A stretch of 64,000 nucleotides of DNA from Natranaerofaba carboxydovora (GCF_022539405.1 NZ_CP054394.1:2054501-2118500); one strand, 5' to 3'; positions 8,980 through 19,227 are shown, counted from the stretch's first letter. Made by a program: numbers and translations. The notes: a model not told the origin generated them from the sequence alone.

Positions 8980-10881
8980 TTATTCCACAGTATAAACATT
9001 TAAAAGATCTTTTAGCAAAACGACCTGTACTTCAGAGCCTTCTCTGGCATCATATATGAATTTTGTAACATTTGGAAATACTTTTTTGGGAGAGACTCTG
9101 TACGCATTACTTTGGTCAATATCATAAATACTATAATTTTCACTTCCTGAATAATTACCTTCTTCCCAAGCGATTAACAAATCCAGTTCTTTTGCATCTT
9201 TTTGTTCTCTATCAAAATCACGTATGACTTCTGTTGCTTCTTTTTTGAATTCTATTTTTCTCAATTTTGCGTCATCAGTTGGATTAAAATATTTTTCTTC
9301 ATTATCTTCATCGGCTTCTCTTATTATAGCCGCCCTTCCATCAAATGTATCAATTTGAGAAAGACCAAAAATCTTATAACCCGGAAATAGACATTTCCCT
9401 GCTAGTTCAAAGAATAATCCAATAACATCATTTTCATCATGGGGCTCTTTTTGGGAAATCAAATCTATACTTAAGTCACCAACTATATCTTCTAAATTCT
9501 TTCTCCCAACGTAGGTGACTTCATCATCTTCATCATCAATCATCGCCGGAAACTTTCCTACCCAGATTCCTGCTGCTTTTTGAAGCACTCTAGTATAAGC
9601 ATCATTAATATAATCTCTTATAAGCTTTACTAAATGCATATTTGTTAATTGAGTTTTTCCATAATTTAAATTCGCTTTTACATCTATTACCAAGTCAAGG
9701 CATCTTACATAATGTTGGTTACTCCCACTAGTAATATCTAAATCATGATTTGTTACTACTCCATTACAAGATATAACGCGACGACTTGAACCTGGTAAGT
9801 AAATTTCAAACTCTGGAATTCTGCCTATAGTTATCATTATACCATTTATACTAGGAAATAATTTTTCTTCATACTCTTTTAATTGTTCAGGTAATTTCCC
9901 TCTACTATTACGTAATAGCTCCCTATAATCTTCAATCTTGTCTAATTTCAAATGGTTAAAACCATCAGTACGCTGTACACCTTTGCCTCCTCTCCCTAGT
10001 TTGTCATCAAATATACTAGGAGCCTTCTTCCCTTTAGGCACCCAATTTAAGCTATCTTCTACAGTAAAATATTTCGGTTCAATTTTAAAAGTTTGTTCTT
10101 CTTTATCTCCAAACCATTCAGATAAACGCGCTGGCAACCGATTCTTTGAATCCCTACAGCTTATTGTTAAGTTAATGTCAATTCCTTCTTCCGGATAGTT
10201 ATCTTGCATATTCAAAGTGTTTAGAACATCTCCTATATAAGTAAATCTCTGTAAATAAGCAGCTAATAACGCAGCAAAAATGGAAGGATAACTAGTGTTA
10301 TACTCACTTACAGCTTTATCAAATTTGCTATCTTCTAAGCAAGACGTATATAATTCGTTAATAAAATTATCAAAAGTTTTTTTCTCTAGCTTATAAGCCA
10401 GCTCTGTTCCTTTTTCTTCTAATGGTTCTAAATCTTTAGGCAATTCCTCAGGAATGTTTAATTCGCTCATATCCTCAAAGTTGTTTGCATTATTTATTTC
10501 AATTTTCCAATTATCATCACCTAGATTACTTCTAATACAAAAAAATTCACTAGAAAATAGAGTCACTTTAATCCCTACTCCTATTTTACCTTTTCTGTTT
10601 TTTGTAGTTTTGTCTGTTCCGCCTAAAAATAACAAAGAAAGCTCATTGGGAAATCCAAGCCCATTATCTCTAACCTTAACTAAATTATCATCAAAATCTA
10701 ATAGTATATCTACTTTCCCCTTCTTAATATTAGGATTATCACAAACAGCATCGACTGCATTTTGTAAAGCTTCTCCCAAAACTATCATTGAATCTGAGTA
10801 AGCTTCTATTGTTTCTCGTATTTGATTTATATAATTTTCTCTCATAAATCTAGAAGGGTTGAGCAAGTCAATTTTTGACAA
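8980..10881 (-). CDS. GHKL-fold (Hsp90/MutL-like) ATPase, last gene of the defence island
   Basis: 633 residues. The N-terminal GHKL ATPase motifs are clear: N-box ALQNAVDAV with Asn for Mg (residues 38-48), G1 DNGLGF (about 73) and G2 GKIGVGIKV (about 99). The remaining 450 residues do not resemble a kinase, gyrase or MutL C-terminus that I recognise. The protein is probably an ATP-driven clamp or sensor in nucleic-acid metabolism. The start is TTG with GAGGTG seven bases upstream. It lies 87 bases after the PLD-nuclease gene on the same strand and is the second GHKL protein of the cluster, only distantly like the first. It may be a helper of the restriction module; the role is inferred from context only. 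Confidence 0.8.
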   Translation of the reverse strand: MSKIDLLNPSRFMRENYINQIRETIEAYSDSMIVLGEALQNAVDAVCDNPNIKKGKVDILLDFDDNLVKVRDNGLGFPNELSLLFLGGTDKTTKNRKGKIGVGIKVTLFSSEFFCIRSNLGDDNWKIEINNANNFEDMSELNIPEELPKDLEPLEEKGTELAYKLEKKTFDNFINELYTSCLEDSKFDKAVSEYNTSYPSIFAALLAAYLQRFTYIGDVLNTLNMQDNYPEEGIDINLTISCRDSKNRLPARLSEWFGDKEEQTFKIEPKYFTVEDSLNWVPKGKKAPSIFDDKLGRGGKGVQRTDGFNHLKLDKIEDYRELLRNSRGKLPEQLKEYEEKLFPSINGIMITIGRIPEFEIYLPGSSRRVISCNGVVTNHDLDITSGSNQHYVRCLDLVIDVKANLNYGKTQLTNMHLVKLIRDYINDAYTRVLQKAAGIWVGKFPAMIDDEDDEVTYVGRKNLEDIVGDLSIDLISQKEPHDENDVIGLFFELAGKCLFPGYKIFGLSQIDTFDGRAAIIREADEDNEEKYFNPTDDAKLRKIEFKKEATEVIRDFDREQKDAKELDLLIAWEEGNYSGSENYSIYDIDQSNAYRVSPKKVFPNVTKFIYDAREGSEVQVVLLKDLLNVYTVE

Positions 10882-10968
10882 TTAAGTTCACCTCTCGATA
10901 ATAATAACCTATTAATTATTTAACTTTTTTTAAATTGTTTACTTATTTACATTTATCCAAAAGTTGGC

Positions 10969-11913
10969 TTATTGATTATCTTTTAAATAAAAAACTTCCG
11001 TATAATTAGGAACAAAGTAACCATATCTATTAGGTAAGAAATAAAGCAACCATCTCATGAGGTTTTGCCATATAAAAGTACAATTTAACTCTAACTCACG
11101 ATAGTGGTCTTTTATAAAATGTTTCATCTCCCCAAATTTTCTAGGTTTCATTAAAAAATTATCAATTTCTCCAACAATAGGTTTTTGCATTATTTGACTT
11201 GCAATATACTTTTCAAAACCATATTTGTCCAAGCCTTTGGGGACAACAAAATTCTTCAAATCATTTTTCCCTGCATTAACTTCAACTTCAGTTAAATCTT
11301 CAAAATTCTCAATATAGATATCGTATAAATATTTAGGCTCACGAAGTTCCGGAGACCACATATCATACTCTTTATTTGGGGTAATGTTAAGATTCCCACA
11401 TTTACTAGATCCTAAATCTCTAAAGCTTATATTCGTACAATCAAATTCATCCACTATATTTTTCATTTGTTCGTAAATATTCTGGTTTACTTTTATTGAC
11501 GAATCAATTAACAAATTTTCAAATTCATAAATTTTATTGTCTACTGGTATATCTATCATCAATTCAAGATTAGAACGGTCTGACCATTCCAATGCAGAAG
11601 CCGTCAAATTTGCCGAACCTATAAAACATTTAGAATCAACTCTATAATATTTTGCATGTAAAAAACTATTTAATAATAACAACGAATTATTTCTTCTTGT
11701 AATTACATCCCAAACTTCCATGTCACTTACTCCACTAATTATTTCATCCGGTCTCCAGCGTGTAATGCAAGTTACTGTAATATCTTCTGAAACATCCTCT
11801 AATAATTTTTCAATAACTCCTCTTTTAATAAAAGGTGCAGCAATCACTAAGTTTTGCTGCACAACGTTAAATTCTTGTAGTAATTTATCTCCAACTCTTT
11901 GAAAGTACACCAT
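10969..11913 (-). CDS. Phospholipase D-family (HKD) nuclease-like protein
   Basis: 314 residues. One HKD motif is present at about residues 86-105: HAKYYRVDSKCFIGSANLT, that is HxK-x4-D followed by GSAN. A single HKD motif means an active site built by dimerisation, as in BfiI-type restriction nucleases. The N-terminus IAAPFIKRGVIEKLL fits the PLD fold. There is no signal peptide. It starts 25 bases after the MORC-like ATPase gene ends, with GAGG seven bases before ATG, and is probably translated with it. Within the island it is the best candidate for the DNA-cutting effector. The C-terminal 150 residues are unassigned. Confidence 0.82.
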   Translation of the reverse strand: MVYFQRVGDKLLQEFNVVQQNLVIAAPFIKRGVIEKLLEDVSEDITVTCITRWRPDEIISGVSDMEVWDVITRRNNSLLLLNSFLHAKYYRVDSKCFIGSANLTASALEWSDRSNLELMIDIPVDNKIYEFENLLIDSSIKVNQNIYEQMKNIVDEFDCTNISFRDLGSSKCGNLNITPNKEYDMWSPELREPKYLYDIYIENFEDLTEVEVNAGKNDLKNFVVPKGLDKYGFEKYIASQIMQKPIVGEIDNFLMKPRKFGEMKHFIKDHYRELELNCTFIWQNLMRWLLYFLPNRYGYFVPNYTEVFYLKDNQ

Positions 11914-11938
11914 ATTAGATCCTCTTCTCAGTTATAAT

Positions 11939-13744
11939 TTATGATTTTTTTAGAAATCTTTTAGCAATTCTTCCCCAGTCATTACGTATTTCTTGAGCTT
12001 TTTCTTTATCAGGTCCATCAGGCAACTCATCTTCATATCTAGCCCAAGCCATTAACAATAATTTCAGTCCTTCAGAAGCATTATGCAATCGAGTTTGAAG
12101 CTCATCTTGGTCGTTCTCATTAATATCACTTAATAATACCTCAACTAAGTGTTTATAGGCATCATGTTTCATATTCAATTTCACGTGTATTGCTCCTCCT
12201 CGAGGCCTAACAGTAAAAAAAGCATCACTTTCTAAATCATCTTCAGTAAAAAAATATTTGAGATTATTTGAAACTGTTGTAGCAGCAAGTTCTGAGGCAG
12301 TTTTTTCATCATATCCTGTAGAAACAAAGGCTTCTTTAATATCTTTTTCTCTATCTTTTGGTGGTTTAATTTCACCTTCATCACTAGCACCCTTATATCC
12401 TTGTTCCATTCTCTCACGGGTAATCTGCGATGCAGTTTGTTCCGGTTTTATTTCATATCTTTTCTTATCACTTTGAGTCCCTTCTTTTTGTTTACGAATA
12501 ATATCCATCATTGATGAATGGTTATTTTTAATAATATTCGCTATTTCAATTAATGGAGCCCTAGGATCTCCCTCTTCTTCCATCTCTTCTTTGGTTTGAT
12601 TATAAGTTTTATCACTTCTAAAGATATTTTCTGAGTCATTTGCAACCATATCGATTACATCGGAAAAATTTCTAGCATATTGTTTGTTATTTGTTACACC
12701 CATTAATTCATCTAAAGCGGGAGGAAACTCTACCTCAATCCCCCACCACCTTTCTCTTGGCTCGGATGCACTTACAATACTTTGATTAAGTTCTAATTCT
12801 CTACCAGCTCTCACAATTGATATCCCTACATTTTTTGCAGCATGTTTACCGTGAGGAGTTGCTCCAGCTTGCCTGTTTGCTCTAGCTTCAGGCTTTGCAA
12901 CAGAAAATCTTATAGTTATTTCATGCTCTATTCCCTGAAATTGGATTGTTTCTTTTCTAGCAGGCCACTCTTCAAACATAGGTTTGTCATTAAAAGGCTC
13001 GGGACAACTTGAATGCTTCATAAGATACATTGGATCATTAGGCTTTGCTTTTTGCTCAAAACTACATTTATTATAATTGTCTGAATCAAAGCTAGCTAGG
13101 CGAATATCTAAACAACCTTTATTTATAAATTTTCTATACATACGTCCAATCAAGTGTTCAGAGTTTTCAATTAGTGTCTTTGCTTTACTCCACATTAATC
13201 TATCTAAATTTGACCACACAACTAAGGTACCTGTTTCCCCAAAGTTCGCTCCTCTTTCTAGCCATTCCTCTGGTATACTCTTATTAACAGGTTGTGGCAC
13301 TTCTTGGACTTGCTCATTCTTAATTTTATCAACATCCAAGTAGGAATATAACGCATTCTCAATGCCATTTTGCCAAGACCAAATTTCAACACACTTACAC
13401 TGTGAAATTGATGAAGCTGGTAATCCCATGCCAAATCTTCCAATTCCATCTCGTTTGTCACGCGTAAGACGAGTTCCATTTCCAAATTGCAAAGCCATTT
13501 TAAGAACCTCATTATTCATCCCTTTTCCATTATCAAGCACAGCTATTTGTGATATTCTTTTTGATTTTCGATTAGGTAATAGTATTTCTTCCTCGCTACA
13601 TAATAATTCAATTTTATCTGCTTCTGCTTGAACAGAATTATCCATTAGTTCTGCAATAGCATAAGCAGAATTCTTGTAACCATTATCTCTCATAGCTTCA
13701 ATGGCTAAATGTGCAGGTACATAAGTTTCATTTTGCATTACCAT
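11939..13744 (-). CDS. MORC-like GHKL ATPase
   Basis: About 601 residues. The GHKL ATPase motifs are AIAELMDNSVQA (N-box, near residue 30), LDNGKGM (G1) and GIGRFGMGLPASSIS (G2), an arrangement close to MORC and Hsp90-type ATPases. The transducer-like region continues to about residue 350, and the C-terminal part is charged and helical. Two ATGs six bases apart (13744 and 13738) lie behind GGGAGG. The first overlaps the helicase stop codon, so translation is coupled. Prokaryotic MORC-like ATPases are known from operons with SF2 helicases and nucleases resembling restriction systems, and that is the arrangement here. Confidence 0.85.
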   Translation of the reverse strand: MVMQNETYVPAHLAIEAMRDNGYKNSAYAIAELMDNSVQAEADKIELLCSEEEILLPNRKSKRISQIAVLDNGKGMNNEVLKMALQFGNGTRLTRDKRDGIGRFGMGLPASSISQCKCVEIWSWQNGIENALYSYLDVDKIKNEQVQEVPQPVNKSIPEEWLERGANFGETGTLVVWSNLDRLMWSKAKTLIENSEHLIGRMYRKFINKGCLDIRLASFDSDNYNKCSFEQKAKPNDPMYLMKHSSCPEPFNDKPMFEEWPARKETIQFQGIEHEITIRFSVAKPEARANRQAGATPHGKHAAKNVGISIVRAGRELELNQSIVSASEPRERWWGIEVEFPPALDELMGVTNNKQYARNFSDVIDMVANDSENIFRSDKTYNQTKEEMEEEGDPRAPLIEIANIIKNNHSSMMDIIRKQKEGTQSDKKRYEIKPEQTASQITRERMEQGYKGASDEGEIKPPKDREKDIKEAFVSTGYDEKTASELAATTVSNNLKYFFTEDDLESDAFFTVRPRGGAIHVKLNMKHDAYKHLVEVLLSDINENDQDELQTRLHNASEGLKLLLMAWARYEDELPDGPDKEKAQEIRNDWGRIAKRFLKKS

Positions 13745-15351
13745 ACATCCTCCCAATTTTGAAAGTATTCTGAAACGCCTCCAAACCCAGGCAATTCATT
13801 GTCAATTAAAGTAACAATCTCAGCTTCTTGATTACCTCCTGCTCTTTGACCTCTAATAGCTCGTCCTACCATTTGGCTATATAGGACAAGTGATAAGGTA
13901 GGTCTCGCAATTATAGCACCACTAGTTTTTGGGGCATCAAATCCAGTAGTTAAAACACCAAAATTACATAAAACTTTTGACGTCATATCATCATTTTTAA
14001 AATCTTCAATAATCCTTTTCCTATCAGTTTCCATAGTCTTACCAGTTATAAAGTTCGCATGAAAACCTCTCAACCGTAGCAACACAGATAATAATTCTGC
14101 ATTATAAACCGAAGGGGCAAATATTAATATCCTCTGATGCTTTTTTAATAATTTTTCTGCTTCATTTAATATTTTTAAATTTCTCTGTTTATCTTGTCCT
14201 AGTTTTTCTAATGTTTTTTTAGGTATATCTATTGATGTAGATAGATCTTCCAAATCTTTTCCAGTTAACACTTCACTATCATGAAATAGTTGTCTAAAGT
14301 TCACTTCTGCTAAATACCCATTATCAGTTAAATATTCTATTGGGTTATCATATCCTTTTACTTCTAGCCTGACTTTCTTTTTTGCAAAAAAGTTGGCTAA
14401 TTTTTCATCTTCATCAATGTCATTCCATGTTCTTCCAGGGGTTGCGCTTAATCCTAATAATTTTTTGTTTCCTCCTCCTACATATAAAAGATCTAAAACC
14501 ATTTTATATGAAGGTGCTATTGCTTGATGAGCTTCATCCATTACTATAAATGTTGTCTTGCTAGCTAGTTTACCAATAGAGCTTACACCTTCTGATTTGT
14601 TGATAAGATTATATATTTTATTAAATCCCGCAACTATAAAGCCATCATTAATTTCTTTAATGTTAACCTCGTGTTTTCCCCAGTATCTATAAACATTTAC
14701 GCACCTATTACCTAGGTATGACCAAGACCTTTTAAACTCCTCTATAGCTTGCTCACAAAGTTCTTCACTTGTAGCAAGCCAAACAATGACCGTTGGTTCA
14801 AAAGATCTTAAGTGTTCACATATAACATTCATAGTAGTTCGAGTTTTACCTGAACCTGTCGGCATATGAAGCAAAACTCTACTAGGTTCTACGTTTAATT
14901 GACTAATCACATTTCTTACAGCTAGCCGTTGATGTTCAAATAACATGTATTGACCTTCAGATTTTTCCTGGATTGGAACATCAAATTCTTCATCTTCTGG
15001 AGGATTAAGCCCAAAAAAATTAAACAATTTTTTTTCTCTTTTAGACCCTCTGCTAAAACTACTATTCTTAAGGTTTTTATATAAATCTGTTGTACTATTA
15101 TATTTTATATCTAGCAGTGTAGCTAAAACTTCTGCTTCATATTCTTTCAATAAATCAAATAATTCAGCTCTAATTTTTTTGTCTAATAGTAGTCCTTTTT
15201 CACCATATAAATCAAGGACAACCTTTTTAAGATATTTATTTTTTGAATAGGAATCATTTAGAAATGAGGCCCATTTAATTATATCTGAGCCTAATATTGT
15301 TTTAAGTAAATCTTCCTCTACTCGACTAATTAATTGTTCAAATTTTAGAAT
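13738..15351 (-). CDS. SF2 DEAH-box helicase with an ATT start
   Basis: Superfamily-2 helicase/translocase, like type I/III restriction translocases: Walker A MPTGSGKT, Walker B DEAHQA, motif III GLSATPGRTW and motif VI QMVGRAIRGQ. The first canonical start is a TTG at 15150 with no Shine-Dalgarno. The frame stays open upstream for 67 coding-like codons to an ATT at 15349-15351. GAGGTG lies six bases before this ATT and a stop codon directly before it. There is no ATG, GTG or TTG in the extension, so ATT is the likely start (537 aa). It follows the sspC-like gene after a terminator and overlaps the MORC-like gene. Confidence 0.85.
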   Translation of the reverse strand: MLKFEQLISRVEEDLLKTILGSDIIKWASFLNDSYSKNKYLKKVVLDLYGEKGLLLDKKIRAELFDLLKEYEAEVLATLLDIKYNSTTDLYKNLKNSSFSRGSKREKKLFNFFGLNPPEDEEFDVPIQEKSEGQYMLFEHQRLAVRNVISQLNVEPSRVLLHMPTGSGKTRTTMNVICEHLRSFEPTVIVWLATSEELCEQAIEEFKRSWSYLGNRCVNVYRYWGKHEVNIKEINDGFIVAGFNKIYNLINKSEGVSSIGKLASKTTFIVMDEAHQAIAPSYKMVLDLLYVGGGNKKLLGLSATPGRTWNDIDEDEKLANFFAKKKVRLEVKGYDNPIEYLTDNGYLAEVNFRQLFHDSEVLTGKDLEDLSTSIDIPKKTLEKLGQDKQRNLKILNEAEKLLKKHQRILIFAPSVYNAELLSVLLRLRGFHANFITGKTMETDRKRIIEDFKNDDMTSKVLCNFGVLTTGFDAPKTSGAIIARPTLSLVLYSQMVGRAIRGQRAGGNQEAEIVTLIDNELPGFGGVSEYFQNWEDVW

Positions 15352-15361
15352 TTAAAACACC

Positions 15362-15412
15362 TCAACTATTTAAAAATGTGCAAATTTTTATATTTGATAA
15401 ATTTCTCCACAT
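15362..15412 (-). CDS. Possible 16-codon leader peptide ahead of the helicase
   Basis: An ATG at 15412 preceded by AAGGA opens a 16-residue frame (MWRNLSNIKICTFLNS). Its TGA stop lies inside the Shine-Dalgarno of the ATT-started helicase gene. Such an overlap could couple or gate helicase translation. Only the sequence arrangement supports it, so confidence is low. Confidence 0.25.
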   Translation of the reverse strand: MWRNLSNIKICTFLNS

Positions 15413-15459
15413 AACTCTAATTTCCTTCAAAATTGTTAAAAGCTTTGATTTTTTCCTAA

Positions 15460-15501
15460 ACAAAAACAAATAAAATAGGCTTACTCTCAAATCGAGTAAA
15501 C
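15460..15501 (-). terminator. Terminator separating sspC-like gene from helicase module
   Basis: An 8-bp stem GTTTACTC/GAGTAAGC (15479-15486 with 15494-15501, one G-T pair) followed on the minus strand by a T-rich tail. It lies 16 bases after the ATPase stop codon. It implies the modification genes and the helicase/GHKL/PLD genes are at least partly separate transcripts. Confidence 0.65.
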
Positions 15502-15516
15502 CCTAGATAAATTAAA

Positions 15517-18500
15517 CTACAACAAATTGTTAACTATCTCTATCACCAACGACCTTTTCTCTGCTGCACTTAACGAATTGCCTCCAAATTCAATGGTGTT
15601 TTTAATATTTTCAAGTAGCATATTAGCATTACTTGAAAGCTCAGTTTTCTTGAACGTTAACTTCCTTTCACCACTATCAGGTAGATATATCGATATCTCC
15701 GCTAGTTCGTTTGAATCTTCTTTTTCTAAGGATACTTCTTTTTCAATGCCTTCTTTAGCTCTGCTCAACATTTCATAAAACTCTTTTTCTGTATTATCAT
15801 TCCAATCCACTGGATTTAGCCCGGTTATTTTTTTTGCTAGTTCCATAATAACTTCTGTTGAATTTTCTATCTCTTTTTTGTTGTACTTTTTGATAGCTTC
15901 AACTAAAGACTGTTGGTAAACATCAGGAAACAAATACTCTTCTACATCTGGATTTTCAGTTTCTATTCCCTGCCACCAATTAACAACGGTTTCTAATACA
16001 TTTCTGTTATTAGAGCTTGTTTTACTGCTTGAAAAAGTTTTATAGATTTCATTTTCAATTCTTAATAATAATTCATAATAAATTCCATTTAATTCTTCTA
16101 TAAGTCTATTGATTAAATCTACAAACTCATTTTTACCTAAAGTTTTATCACTATCCTCATTTTTTTGACTTTCTTTTACAAATGGCAGAAACTCTTCAAA
16201 CAATACTTCCGAAGGACTCGTCCCTACTTTGCGCACAATTTTTCTTAATTTTTTCCCTTTATCGCTAAGTTGTTTAGTTTCTCTAGTAAATTTAGGCAAG
16301 CTTTGAAACCATCTAACTAAAGCATATCCTGTTTCTTGTATCGAAGGTGGATAACCATAATCTTCTGAATAAATATAGCCTTCTAAAGTATAATTTAACG
16401 CTTCTAAAAAATTACTTTTCTCTTTCGTAATTGCTTCTACTTTTATTGAATATTTTTCTGAAGCAAAGCACATGTGTACTATATCTACTCCTTTTATGGG
16501 CCAGATATCATCCTCCTTATACTTTATATTTACAAAAGGCATAAATTCTCTAAGAGATAAAGCTAAAAATATCGGTAAAACTCCTCTTCTTAATCCATAA
16601 GGTTCTTTTCTGAATGTAACCAAAATATCTTTAAAATTAGTTACTTCGCCTCTAGACTTTACTAGTTCCTCTCTAAAGCCTGATAAAATAGCACGTAAAC
16701 TACCGTCAACAATTTCTTCAAAAGGTTTAACCATGTCCTCATTCTTTTCTGCTACCTCTTTTTCATCTTTATCTACAACTATCCCTGGTTCTTCTAACAT
16801 CATTCTATATATTGCTACGTCAGGACCGTATCCTTTTAAACCTAATTTTGGTTCTGCTGGCTTTTCTAACAATCCATCTATTACTTTTTCTAAAGCTTTA
16901 AGCTGCATATTAGATGGGTTATTTTTGTTTAAATTTTCGTGAAGTAGTTTAGGAGTTTGATCAAATATATTTTCACATACATCAGAAACTTCTCTAGATA
17001 GTTCTGAATTGGATCTTGCTTCTAAATCTATTCCGGCATTAAACCACTTTACGTTACCCAGATCTGGATCAATAACAGGACCAATCACCGACTTAATTCT
17101 ATCAACTGTATCTTCCATAAGTAAATTAAGTTCTAATTCTGCTTTAGGGTCCTCTTCTAAAAAGCTAGTATCAGATTTCATAAATTTCAAAGCATACAAT
17201 TCTTTTAGAGTTTCAAAAATATCTAGAGGGTGGTTAGGTAAGGCAAAAACAACTCTGTTGTTATTATTTTTTTCAATATAATCTTTTGCCTTTTCTAACT
17301 CGAATGAATTTTTAGGCAACACATAGATTACCATTCCATCTTTAAATTCCTTTTCTAGTTTTCTGTTTATTAATTGTTCACTTTCTAACAGTTCCTTGAC
17401 AGGCAAATACACACCTTCAAAAAACCTTATCATTCCCTTATCTTCATTATACTTTTTTGGAATCACTGAAGGAGGGGGATAATATTCTTGAAGGATCTCC
17501 GTCAAAGTTATCTCTTCTATGTTTTTACTTTCGATGATCTCATTAATTTCTTTTTCAAAATCTATATCGCTACCTTCAATTATCTCCCACTTATTTTCCA
17601 CACTTCTAAAAAATATAAGTTTCTTTTTTCTTAATTCTTGTAATTGAGAAGTTATTTGTTTATTTTCATCATGTAAATTACCATCACTTAAAGCAGTTGT
17701 TAACAATGAAGTAGAAGCAGTTAGTTTTGGGTCATTTAAAATATTAACCACTGCTATTGTTTTTAAAATTTTTCTAGCAAGATCATTTTCTGTTTCTACT
17801 TTGCCAAGGGCATTTTCAGTTTTTAGCCACAATTTATAGGAACCACCGACCCCTTTATCTGCTTTTATTGACTCTTCAAAATAATCATATAGCTGATAAA
17901 TAGGGACTAAAGGAATTTTGTTGTTTTCTATACTTTTGTTTTTTACAAACGACTTCAGACTATTTGCATCATCACTGGACAAAAAAGTAAATAAGGTTCT
18001 TTCATTTTGTGATATTTTTGCAGACAGTTTTGGTAAACAGTACACTGTTAATGGATGTAAGGGAAAACAGCCTTTGACAACTTTATTTTCTATTATATCA
18101 GCACTATAGTTCCTAAATACCTCTAACGTTCTCGATCTATTATATAAACTATTAAAAAACTCTTTATTGTCTTCTACAAAGTCAGACCAAAGTTTTTCAT
18201 CCGGTCTTTCAATAGCTTCATCTAGCAATCTAATAAAAATATCATTATCACTGGTAAAGTGATGGAGATTAAACCTGCCCTCAATCCTTCTCCATTCCTT
18301 TTCAAGTTCTTCTTCCAAACCATAAGCATATTGACCAAAGGTTTTATGTGTTAATAACACCTGATGCATTTCTGTTTCACTCGAATTACAACATTCTTCA
18401 GCTATATCCTGTAGTAAAGCCATATCTTCTCCACTCGGTTTGATTAGATTATTCTCTAAAAATCTACCAAATTCGTCATGGATGATTATTATTCCATCGT

Positions 18501-19227
18501 ATCCTTTTTGTTTAATCTCTTTATTAACTTCTTTAAAAGTCTTTACTACACTTCCATTATTAAAGTATTCAAATTCCGCTCCTGCGGCTAATTCAGGATA
18601 TACCTTTATAAACCAGTTAAAGCTATCTTCATCAAAAGAGTCTATCTTTTTATAAAACTCTTCAATAGTCATATTACCTTTATCTTGTAACAAATTTATA
18701 AAATCAAAATAAACATTCTCATATTGTTCTTTCCATAATTCAATAACTTCTTTTACCTTTTCGTAAGCAGAAGGTATTTTTATGTCCTCTAAACCGTTTT
18801 TAGATAATGAAAGTTTTAATGAATAAAGCATTTCTTTTTGCAAATCATCAGTATTCCCATGTAAGATCACAGGTAAATAGCTAGTATTATTATTTAGATA
18901 CTCTATTATCTTAGGATAATTAGAAGCTGGAAAATCTTTTTTAATTCTTTCTTCTAATCTTTTAAGTTCTTTACAGTTGTTTGCATTTTTGGTCAGTATA
19001 TTAATTAATATAACTCCTAAAATTGACTTCCCAACACCATAAGGCCCATAAATAACATGAGCCCTTTGATTGTTAATAGTCCCATTTAATACATCCTCTA
19101 AAATTGATAAAGCTTTTTGGGAAGGTATGTAATTATTAAGTTTACTTGCGTCATTAAAATCTAAATATATATTAGTTGCTCTTTGGAAATGTTCAGCGGT
19201 TTGTACCAGTTGACTTAGGGTTGTCAC
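15517..19227 (-). CDS. sspC: Large P-loop ATPase, SspC-like
   Basis: 1236 residues. Walker A is GPYGVGKS (residues 61-68) and Walker B is IIIIHDEFGRFLEN (about 250). The long C-terminal region is helical and charged without recognised domains. Size, position and the preceding DUF4007 and PAPS-reductase genes match SspC, the ATPase of single-strand phosphorothioation systems; BrxC/PglY-type ATPases of BREX are similar in build, but no PglZ or BrxL is present. The start is GTG, with AGGAGG seven bases upstream, and it overlaps the sspB-like stop by four bases (GTGA). The name is assigned by architecture and context, not by a database match. Confidence 0.7.
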   Translation of the reverse strand: MTTLSQLVQTAEHFQRATNIYLDFNDASKLNNYIPSQKALSILEDVLNGTINNQRAHVIYGPYGVGKSILGVILINILTKNANNCKELKRLEERIKKDFPASNYPKIIEYLNNNTSYLPVILHGNTDDLQKEMLYSLKLSLSKNGLEDIKIPSAYEKVKEVIELWKEQYENVYFDFINLLQDKGNMTIEEFYKKIDSFDEDSFNWFIKVYPELAAGAEFEYFNNGSVVKTFKEVNKEIKQKGYDGIIIIHDEFGRFLENNLIKPSGEDMALLQDIAEECCNSSETEMHQVLLTHKTFGQYAYGLEEELEKEWRRIEGRFNLHHFTSDNDIFIRLLDEAIERPDEKLWSDFVEDNKEFFNSLYNRSRTLEVFRNYSADIIENKVVKGCFPLHPLTVYCLPKLSAKISQNERTLFTFLSSDDANSLKSFVKNKSIENNKIPLVPIYQLYDYFEESIKADKGVGGSYKLWLKTENALGKVETENDLARKILKTIAVVNILNDPKLTASTSLLTTALSDGNLHDENKQITSQLQELRKKKLIFFRSVENKWEIIEGSDIDFEKEINEIIESKNIEEITLTEILQEYYPPPSVIPKKYNEDKGMIRFFEGVYLPVKELLESEQLINRKLEKEFKDGMVIYVLPKNSFELEKAKDYIEKNNNNRVVFALPNHPLDIFETLKELYALKFMKSDTSFLEEDPKAELELNLLMEDTVDRIKSVIGPVIDPDLGNVKWFNAGIDLEARSNSELSREVSDVCENIFDQTPKLLHENLNKNNPSNMQLKALEKVIDGLLEKPAEPKLGLKGYGPDVAIYRMMLEEPGIVVDKDEKEVAEKNEDMVKPFEEIVDGSLRAILSGFREELVKSRGEVTNFKDILVTFRKEPYGLRRGVLPIFLALSLREFMPFVNIKYKEDDIWPIKGVDIVHMCFASEKYSIKVEAITKEKSNFLEALNYTLEGYIYSEDYGYPPSIQETGYALVRWFQSLPKFTRETKQLSDKGKKLRKIVRKVGTSPSEVLFEEFLPFVKESQKNEDSDKTLGKNEFVDLINRLIEELNGIYYELLLRIENEIYKTFSSSKTSSNNRNVLETVVNWWQGIETENPDVEEYLFPDVYQQSLVEAIKKYNKKEIENSTEVIMELAKKITGLNPVDWNDNTEKEFYEMLSRAKEGIEKEVSLEKEDSNELAEISIYLPDSGERKLTFKKTELSSNANMLLENIKNTIEFGGNSLSAAEKRSLVIEIVNNLL

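Noticed and set aside
15148-15150. TTG at 15150 as start of the helicase
   Set aside because: No Shine-Dalgarno precedes it and 67 coding-like codons lie upstream behind a perfect site.
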